DNA of 64,000 nt. Origin: Mauremys mutica. Taxonomy: Eukaryota > Chordata > Testudines > Geoemydidae. The stretch spans positions 44,986,003-45,050,002 of the forward strand of contig NC_059075.1 in NCBI RefSeq assembly GCF_020497125.1, in the 5' to 3' direction. Shown one piece after another: positions 54,721 through 64,000 of this stretch. Numbering within the stretch: position 1 is the first letter of the stretch; each line of letters begins with the position of its first letter. A model generated the notes under the pieces. The model searched no databases. It was not told where the DNA came from and was given only the letters and a program-made list of their open reading frames with translations. The position numbers and the translations under genes were made by a program.

Positions 54721-55649
54721 TTTTAGTTTCTTTTTTCCTGCTTCACCTTTGTACATTATTATTATGTCTGCATTAAAGTGGCTCATCCAATTTAGTATAA
54801 AGCTCTTTACCATACTATGTAAAATTGTAATTACATTTTATAATACACTTTTTGCTTACTACTGTATGTATATCATTGGTACCAAATAAATACATTTAAA
54901 AATATTTACAGAAAATATTCAAAAGACAAACTAGCAATAAAATGTCACTGTAGTCAAAAGTACCATAACAAACTGTTGCTCATGACTAAATTTTGTTGAG
55001 AAAATACCCCATGATGAAATGTAATTTTATTAGTTATTTTTCAGAAGTTTTAATATATACATACAGATATATTCAAATACAATGAGAAAGAAAATAGCAA
55101 GACTATGGATTTAACAATATCACAGCATGAAATATTCATAGATAAATACTTCTGAGTGTTACAAGATAAATAATTCCTTAACAACCTCCCACTACAAAAC
55201 TAAAAAAGGGGAGAAGCATCAGATGCCTAATCTACCTGGATTCAATTGTAATACTCATATGAAAGACCAAACATCTTCATAGTTGGCTCTTATGTCTCCA
55301 TAGATTAATGTCAGTTTTTCCAAGAGGGCGGTGTTGGTTTGGTCAGTTAGCCAATCAAAGAATGCAAGGGGAAGAAGCTGATATCCATTTTCATAAAATG
55401 ACTCTTTTGGTCACTATAAGTGCTGCAGCAATTCATTTCCTGGCATTACTCGAACAGGGAATATCTAGAATGCCCAAAACACAGAGGCTTGACATAGTGG
55501 AAACTCTTACCCTGGTCACCTTAGATAGAGTATCACAAGTGCCACGCTTTCTACAGTTCTGCCTACTGTGACATTAGGACTGTTCAATAAATGAAGTTAT
55601 TTGAAGGGTTAACCACAAGAATATCAAAACATTTGGATGCAAATGTAGT
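54721..55649. other. AT-rich intron, nothing clear
   Basis: No recognised repeat or exon. The open frame at 55308-55571 (+) has no domain. Confidence 0.4.
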
Positions 55650-56760
55650 CTATACAGTGAATACCCTTTAGCTTGCAGATTTCTTGACCCCTTCCACAAG
55701 CAGCTTTGGCAGCTGAGAGATGTAGTTCACTGGGGGAAGGTGTGGAAGAATGAATCCTGACAGATTATCTAGAAAGGAATTCTGGGTATGAAATACTTCT
55801 GTCACTCCTGTAGCAGAACCAGAAGCATTACTGGGAAGTGGATGAAAGGAGGAAGAAAGATGTTATTTTTGTGCTTCTGAGGGTAGGGCAAAAGGGCCAG
55901 TCTAATAGGCTGGATGAAGGAGAATGGGGACAGCTACACAAGTTGCTTCTAGGGGTACGGTCTACCCTTTTGTTCACTATTGAAGAGGAGCCCTCTACTC
56001 AGTCACAGAAGATATTGTGTTTCTCGCAGGAAAATAATTTCTGTGTCATAAGAAAAAACACACCCGATTGTCCAAGAATATTCTGCCCAGATTTGGAGCA
56101 TCCATCAAATACTCATTTCGATATCTTCAACCTGAATATTGTTTGGTGGCGAGAGGAAAAGAATTTTTCTGCTGCAGATGGATGTTCAGTTTGGGAGGGA
56201 CACAACACCAGAAGCTACCTGCCTCTTTGTGAGACAATATCCTTGCTACTGTGCAAGGGATAAAGTTAGGTGGATGGGTGGAGCATTGAGCTCCAGAACT
56301 ACACACGTGATTTGGAGATAAAAGAATTAGTAGCACATGCAAAGAATGATTCTCACATCTGGACAGCTGTATGGCACAGATAATGCACTGTGTCCTTACA
56401 CCTATCAGGTTCCCAAAGGGTCATAAGATTTCTGAAATTTGTGATGGCATCATGGTGCCAACTGACGAGGCCTACATAACAGCCTTTGTGTCTCAGCAGC
56501 GCCTGGGTAAGCTGCAACAAAACTGCTATGTCCCAGATAGATCTAGGATATACAGGTTGGTTAATTTGGCATGGCATTATCTGTCTATACCATAATGTGT
56601 CTGTTTATCCTGGAGCGGAATTCCACAATTCTCCCACTTTTAGCCCATGCCCTGGCCCACAGTATCCTGTGTAACAACTGTGCTAACTCAGCAGTCTGAT
56701 TGGCTTCAGGATCTGCTGTTCTTCCCTTTGGGGGTTTGTGACCAGCGGTATATAGTGACC
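55650..56760 (+). other. Unidentified coding-like stretch, possibly a retrocopy or transposon gene remnant
   Basis: This block is richer in GC than its flanks and has two plus-strand open frames with protein-like composition: 55838-56263 (141 codons) and 56371-56595 (74 codons). The latter contains 'GHKISEICDGIMVPTDEAYI' and 'QQRLGKLQQNCYVPDRSRIY'. They are in different frames, and neither fits MIPOL1 or a transposase I recognise. It could be a decayed processed gene copy or an unfamiliar mobile-element gene. I cannot assign it. Confidence 0.3.
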
Positions 56761-59700
56761 AGATAGCCTTCTTAAACCAAAGTACTGGTTATTTTAACTG
56801 TAGGAACAAAGCATTTAGATAAAAAAGATTTTAAAACAACAAACAGAATCTGCACGCCTATCTTACCTAAAGGCTTACCATCCCATGATGGTAACCTTTT
56901 CAGGCCTAACTTCTTCAGACCTGCCAGCAGGGTCCATGTAGTTCAGTCAGGTTCCTCCAAAGAACTTTCTCCCCTTCTCTCCCTTCCTCCCCTGAGAGAG
57001 AGACCCTTTTAAACTGACATAGTTCTTTTCATCTCCAGTATTCCTGGGCCTTTTCCTGTCCTGGTATTGTCTCTTAACAATCCTCAAATGTTTGTGTAGA
57101 TGTGGCTTGTCTTGAACCATTTCAGATCCCTATTAAACTAAACCAATATATTCATACAGTAAACATCCCAATAACCACGTCAACATACAGTATTAATACA
57201 TTATTACAGAGCAGCTCCAAATCTGTCACAAGTGGGTTTTTTTAAAGTAATACAACATTTTAACCTTTTTTTATTAAAAGAAAAGTTATTTGGAAAGTCA
57301 AAGAAAAAGCATGTATAAGGCTGGCTAGCCTATCCAAGCCAAAACAGAGATGGACTCTTAGCAGCAGGCACCCTGAGAAACCAGAAAAAAATGTGTTACA
57401 AGGTAAATCCTTGAAATCAGCAGAGTTCTTGCTGAACTCACTTGGCTGGTTGTAGAAGCCTTATCTGCCATCTGCCAGATTCCTCTGCTGGCCAGATCAT
57501 CTACTGATTCTACATACATATCTTCATGTTCAACATGTACATTCATTTCTGACAGTATCTGACCATTTTTAGTATTCATAAATGTAAAAAGTTCTAACAT
57601 TATATCAATATTTCTTTTAAAAAATCCTTTCATTTCATACAGGGTGTAATTATTACGGTAGCTAAATGGGCTGAGAAATTTATTTTCACAGCAATAGTCA
57701 ACATTTTAAAGAGTTATTGATATGTCATGTATAGAAGTACAGTCCCACTCCTACAAGCTACTTGGAAAAGGCAGACTCTTGCAGCTGCACAGAGCCCTAC
57801 TGAGTTCAGGAGAGCTGTAGGACTGGAGCATAAGGCTAATTCTTCAAAGTTACTAATGAAGAGAAACACCCAACTGCAAAAAAAAAAAAAAGATTATCTC
57901 CCACCCAGTATCAAGCTCATATTTAAAGATAAATAAGCAAAAAAGGATTTTTCATAGAGCTACCCCTGCATGAATGTGTAAGGAATGTGGAGCAGGGGAC
58001 AAGGTATGCCTTCCCTCCCCTCAACTCCAGTGGAGGATTGAGCTAATCTCAGTCCTTGTGATCCTATGGGGACTAGGACTGAATGACACTAGTCACCCCA
58101 CAGATGGCCAGGAGGAGCCATGGCCACACCCACTCCAGGGGCAAGGCACACTGAACCCTCATATGCTGTTGCGGTGGCTATGCTACCTGTGTCCACTGGA
58201 GAATTCTGGGAAGCATTATGTCATTAATGAGCGCTGACACATATCTAAGTGGCTTATACTTATCACCTTCCTTTATTGAAAACAGCTCTATAAATAAGGA
58301 CCAAAAGAGTGAACAGAAAAAAGAGAGTATTATTATATAATTTAGCATTCTGTTACAGAAAAATACCACTATCAACAATACCACAACTTTACTTTTCTAT
58401 ATAGCATCTTTCAACTGCAAGGATCTCAAAATGCTTTACAAACTTTATGAAGAAATCATCACCCACTGAAACAGCCACCTCTGGACTGAAATAGAACATC
58501 TGTTTAACAGCGCCACATTTTTATGCTATATTTAGGACAGGATCTGAAGCATGAGAGTCCAAATAAAACACCATGGGAGATATTTGGTAGAAAGAATGCA
58601 ATTATCCAGGTTGGAACATCAGGATCCACAGCCCTATCTATGCTTATGAAAAGTGTCATGGGATTGTGAATGAACATAATCAGGTTCTTATGTCCACTAC
58701 AAAAGATGGCACTTCCAGCAGCACAATAGCTGATAGTTCCATGCTAGCACACTAATTCAGTGCCTGACTCTTAAGAAATGAGAACCAGCTACTCAATCAC
58801 CAATTCCACCCTCCTGGGTTTTCCTTGGAAGCCTGCCATCGAAGTACCAACCAACCCTCCCCTGTTTATCTTGAGACCTGACCAACAAGAATAAAATTTT
58901 GTATACAATTCCCTGCCCCTTGAAATATGATACATGAACTGAATATATATATTCAGGCATTAAGTTAAAACGAAGACTTGTTTTTTAGCAATAGCATGTA
59001 TATCTCAGGACATGCAAGGGTTAATAGAGGTTATTCCTACAATGTTAGATAAAATTCACATATTGAAAAAAACCACCTCAGACTGTTATCCAATGCTTAC
59101 TAAAAGTGTACTTGAAATATATTTATATATTACATTTAATAGCTAAATTTTATCTGCTCTGGAATAATTTAATAACATCTTTGTCTTTGTAACCAAAAAA
59201 CCTATTATAATGGAGCTCTTTATTTAAAAATGATCATTATGCTAAGCCCATCAACTCTAAAACATTTTTAGTTTTTAGTAAAGAAAACAACTGTAAACAG
59301 ACAGCTTTGGGGAGGTAGATAGCTACTACAAAGTTCACTTAGAAAATCAATATAGCATTTTAGTTGGAATTTGCTCATTAAACACCCACAGCTCTAATGC
59401 AAATTATGATGGAATGAATAAAGCAAATACATATGCTTCTTTCTTTTTATTAAATGTAAAATCTGCTGTTAATTGCTTCTGGTATGTCATATAAACTTTT
59501 CTCCTTAACTATTAAATGGAAGCTTTTACAAAAGTCATTAGAGAGTCTCTTTCTTTGACTTGTATAAATTTCAATATTTGTTCAGTAAAGGTTCACAGCA
59601 GTTAAATTACATTAACAAATATTATTAGCTACTATGTAAGCCAACTAAGTAAAATACTTATATTGCAGGTAAAACAAATCATTGGGTGTTTACAATAATA

Positions 59701-62700
59701 TTTGGATATGCCCATTTTTAAACAAGCTTATCAAATATCCTGTAATTCTTAGTCAAATGAGAAAGACTCAAAGTAGATTTTTTCCCCAAATACTCAAATT
59801 TGTTTAGTAAGCTAATTGTTTTCTAATATGGGTGAAAGTAAATATGAAGAAGATGAACCATACCAAGTATGAGTTTACTGAGTCAAAGTAGTGTACATAT
59901 TTTCTTAGTTAAACCTGATTCTGTTGGCAAACCTGTCTTCCACACTTTTTAAACTACCTTTAAAATACAGTAGTAGCAAGAGAGCGTGTTAGAAATCATT
60001 CTAGTTTAAACATTAGTTCATGATTCTCCAAACAACAGAACTTTGGGGGAAGGGAGGGAATACGTTTCCCAGGAAAGAAGACTGTTTGCTGATTTCCTAG
60101 AGGTCATCTGTGTAAATAGAAAAGCTGAATAGGAAAGGCAAGAAAGAAGAAATTGTTAGGATTTAAAACATCTACCTCAGCAGAAATCACTTAACATTAC
60201 TCCTATCAAAAAATGAAAAAGCCAGAATAAAGGCAAGACCTTATAACAAAAAGATGAGATCACTATCCACAGTACTATCTCAGAAGATATAATAAATATT
60301 ACAGCACTGTAAGGATTGACTTTCAGAATAATTCCCTGTTACGAAATATACTAATATTTTGGAACTTTATAAGGTGTTTTAAAAACTAAGTAATAAAATT
60401 CTGCCTTATGCATATATGTGTGTGTGTGTATGTCTCTCTCAGAAAAAAAGCTCTAAGAAGTACTGCAAGGATTTATTTGTTTGTTAGTATTTTGTTACTA
60501 ACTCTAGTTTGATTGTTTATTGGGCATTTTCATGGAATAAGAGTGGCAAAAGCAACTTGCTGTTAATAATATATTGGTGGATGATATGAGGGTTCTTTCG
60601 GTTTTGGATTTAGTATTCAAGATTAGTGGTTGTTGAACTCTGCATGACCTCGGCTTTTCTTTAGAGTTGGTTTTGGAATTATCACAGTACTTGTAATGGT
60701 TATGCATAGTATGTATTTTTAATGTTATGGTCACTGCTGGGGGTAACAGGGTACATTTTTATGAAGAAATGCTTTGAGTTTCCGTAGTTAAAATTTTTCA
60801 GAACTAACTGAAAATAAAATATTTCTAAGTCTTTTTTACTATATGATTTGACTAATACTTCATATAGCTCTATAGAGAGTTAAGATTTAGTTTGTGGGAA
60901 AACAAAGTAAATGATGTATTTTCTATTTCCCTCTCCCCACTGAACATATATTAAAGTGAAAGTAAAATACAAGAAACCACACTTGGTAAAGTCATACTTT
61001 GAATGTAAGATTCCTGTAATGGGTCTCTATTCTGCTAAGTTGTTTCTATGAAGGATCTGTCAGCTGAAATGTATCCTATGGAATGGGTGTAAATGGTTTT
61101 GGGGTTTTTTGTGTTTGCTTGTTTTTGGAAGGAGGGCAAGCGTGGGGAAAGAAAGGAGAAAAACAGGGAAGACGTTCACTAAGAACCACCTTCCTTTTCA
61201 CCGTTGCAGCCTCCTCCAGCATTGGGGTGCCCTGTCCTTCTGGGCAGAGAAGGCTTTGGAGCCTGTCTATGCCATTTCTAGATAGGCCGGTACTACTGAT
61301 ATTTGTTTAAAAAGACTTGCCAAAACTCAATTTCCATTAAAAAATATTTTCTTTATTCATTTATTTTAGAAATCAAAATAAACTGACAGATTTTTTTCAA
61401 GTTTGGGTCTAGTCATTAACACAGTTCTTATTTTAGAAATTGAACTTATAATAGTCAAATAAACTGAAACAGAGTAATTACATTACTGTGACTGTCATTA
61501 AAATCTACTATTAATCAGCCTCCTCACACACATTGCAAAATGCTGATAATCCCTGGACATGTTCTGAACCTAAAGGCCCTGTTCTACTCTCATTGAACTC
61601 AATGGCAAAACTCCCATGTCTTACTTTTTTTTTTTTTAAATGGTGTGTAATATTCTGCTATGAAATGGACACCTGACCAGGTTCTTTATTGCAATTTTGA
61701 AAATTACCATTAATTTATTTTAAATTTTGTCATGTAACTAATAGTTAGAAGCACATTGCTGATGAGCAAAAATTGCAAAGCATTTTTGACTGGTCTATAC
61801 TAGGAGTTACCGACTACAAGCTATTTACATATAAATGTGACTCTGTAGATAAAGCAATCTGTACAAACACAGATAGAAGCACTGACACTTTTATTGCTTT
61901 GTGTTTGCTATATGTATTTAGTTTGTTGTATTCATCTGCTCCTAAATTTCCAATGCTGTAAACACACTGATTTAACTAAATGGCTAAAACGATTTAGTTG
62001 GCAGTTATCAAATGTGACTCTGTACCATGGTTTCACTGTGTACTCAGATCCAATTCAGTGAAAAAAGAAAAAAGAATTTTTGTGGGTTTAGATACCGACT
62101 CTCCACAGGACTTGCCTAACCTGGCTCTTGTGAAAGCTAATCCTTGTACAACTTTAACCCCTCTGCTTTCAACATACTGAATTCCACACAGCTGACTTTT
62201 CAAAAACTGCACAGCAATCTTGTTCAGCCTTTTTCTGTGAATAACTGTTGATTCCTGAATAGCTTTATTTAATTATTTTAATGGAAAAAGGATTGGTAAG
62301 CAACATGGGTACGTATACAAATGTAAGCACATTATCGTCATGTTTGTGTGTTATACTTCAACAACTATAGTGGGTTTAGTCCATGTTATTCCTTAAAAAG
62401 AAGATGAATTGAAGTCCATTCTTTTGTGTATAAAGGAAAAACAGTTCTTATATTTACGGTTTACTTGGCATCATGGAGCAAAAACTCACTAACTGGGCCT
62501 TATCTGAAATAAATGCGGGATTTATTTTTACATAAAAGCAAAACTGTATATGGCTTAATAACTAAAATACTGAACTTGTTCCATCCAATCAAATTTTATA
62601 CTTTAGATAGTTGTGACCTCTATATTGTTTTTGCACTATTGATATTTCTGATCATTTCAAAGTAAACTTTAAAGTGAAACATACATTATGTTGCCAACGG

Positions 62701-64000
62701 TTCTTCATCAGAGTTGCAAGGAAAAATCTACATTGTCTGTTCTTTCAACAGCTCAGTGTACTTTCCCATCCTCATAACTCGAACACTATTGTCTTTTTAA
62801 AGATTTTACTATTAATAAAGACACATTTTGATAAAACATTTAGAAAGTGGGTTTGGATAATGGAACAGTAATGACAAGAAAACCAAGAAATAATTATATA
62901 TACTGTATACACAGTGAATAATTATACACAGAGAGCTGAATAATTAGTGAAAGTATATGCATTACATACTTTTTAAAAATGTAGAATGTCATACGTATTT
63001 AGGTTTATAAACATAAGGGTTGGGAACTAGTGAGTTCTTTTGGCTAAAGCCCAATATTGGCCTTATTTCAGTTTAATTGGAAGAGGATCTTGAATTCATC
63101 TTCTCCATGAGTTATCAGGAACCTGGATTTCTCTTTGTACCAAAGGTTAATAAGAAATGTGTCTGCAAAAGTCAAACAGCATTAAATACCAAAAACTGAT
63201 TATTATTCCACAGGAGTTGTTCTGTCATTCATAATCTCTCCATGCTCCAACCTTCCTCAGCTAATCTTTAATGGATGACATGCAAGAAAGAAAAATAACT
63301 AACACCTAAAAAGGGGACTCTAAAGCAAGCTTTTAAAGAAATGGAAAATACTTTTCTCAGTGCTAGAAATAACCCCCACTGGCACTTAATTAGTGAAAAG
63401 ACCACTTAAGTAAGAGGAAATAAGTAATGTTAAATTAAACTTTAACTTCAGCCTTGCATCCTATTGGATGATTTGTTTGCTTCAATTTTGCTGTTTGAAC
63501 TGTTGCACATTTATTCAGTAATTATAATTTTTTCAAGTAAATTTAGGACATTTTAAATAATGCTCTCCACTTCATTATGTTCATTCTCTATACCACATCT
63601 GAGTATTCCAAAGAACTGCACAAACATTAATACACAATATTAAGTACTTGAACAGACTAAAAGAAAAAAAGTTGTACTGTATTGTAGCTCCATAACTACT
63701 GTGGGTTTTTTTGAGACAGAGACACAGACAAACATATAAAGCTGCAAAACAGGTATAACTGTAAGTGATATAGAACACAAACAGGAGATAATAGATTGAG
63801 AAAAAGGTGGGACTTTTACTTTTTTATTTTTAAAAACAGAGAAAGATAGGAAGAATCTCCAAAACAGTTCACAATTTGCATAAAACATAGCAATGTAACT
63901 GGGTGACTTTCTATAATATTTTAAACATTCATACAGCAAAATTCACCAACCAATCTTTTTCTAATACATTCATATGTAAACACAAAAACAGATGTTCCTT
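56761..64000. other. Intronic DNA, mostly unique
   Basis: This is MIPOL1 intron upstream of the first visible exon. It holds a short TG run (about 60417-60438), an A-run (57879-57892), and small L3-like phrases near 58390-58450 ('tatagcatctttcaactgca') and 61574-61622 ('attgaactcaatggcaaaac'). No exon matching the upstream MIPOL1 coiled coil was found on the minus strand. Other open frames are short and lack domains. Confidence 0.4.

Noticed and set aside
57358..57633. 91-codon minus-strand frame ending at a good donor (CAA|gtgagt), with a vague resemblance to an N-terminal MIPOL1 segment, considered as an extra exon
   Set aside because: The donor would be phase 0, but the exon at 53485 needs one leftover base, so splicing would break the frame. 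The acceptor is poor, and the exon expected between them (the Lys-rich coiled coil) is absent.
1..64000. CRISPR arrays, bacterial operons, rRNA or functional tRNA genes
   Set aside because: There are no regularly spaced identical repeats and no intact tRNA fold. The only tRNA-like sequences are SINE heads, and the window is clearly vertebrate intron.

Overview
This is vertebrate DNA, and the repeats point to a turtle. The key evidence is a tRNA-derived SINE of the cryptodiran 'Cry' type (about 10440-10610), many CR1 LINE copies, and hAT and Tigger-type miniature elements with turtle-typical ends. Base composition is AT-rich. There are no bacterial-style genes; most open reading frames in the window are chance or transposon-derived.

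The host gene is MIPOL1 (mirror-image polydactyly 1, a coiled-coil protein), on the minus strand. Four consecutive internal exons can be read directly, in mRNA order: 53356-53485, 48079-48112 (a 34-nt microexon), 47648-47818 and 3072-3179. Their splice phases join into one open frame, and the peptide agrees closely with the middle of vertebrate MIPOL1 as I recall it. The intron between the last two exons is about 44.5 kb and makes up most of the window. The first coding exons lie beyond position 64000 and the last ones before position 1.

The introns hold a layered set of mobile elements. At 10.1-11.1 kb CR1 pieces are broken by a miniature element and the Cry SINE. At 17.2, 18.4-19.1 and 23.2 kb there are Tigger-like and hAT-like non-autonomous elements. 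Two solo retroviral-type LTRs of one family lie at 19.9-21.1 and 33.9-35.3 kb. At 25.9-29.7 kb a CR1 copy was hit by a hAT element, which carries a G-rich minisatellite and a second CR1. At 30.4-37.7 kb there is a complete but decayed Ty3/Gypsy element with both LTRs, on the minus strand; it is interrupted by one solo LTR (itself hit by a hAT miniature element) and by a CR1. At 41.4-43.7 kb sits a full-length Tigger/pogo transposon, whose transposase is broken by two TAG stops and one frameshift. At 50.2-50.4 kb a Penelope-like palindromic repeat carries a hammerhead-ribozyme-like core. A 124-bp hAT miniature element and a CR1 endonuclease fragment follow at 51.2-52.5 kb.

I found no previously undescribed system. 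The observations most worth following up are the hammerhead-like core inside the palindrome, the nested Gypsy locus, the nearly intact Tigger copy, and an unidentified coding-like stretch near 55.8-56.6 kb.
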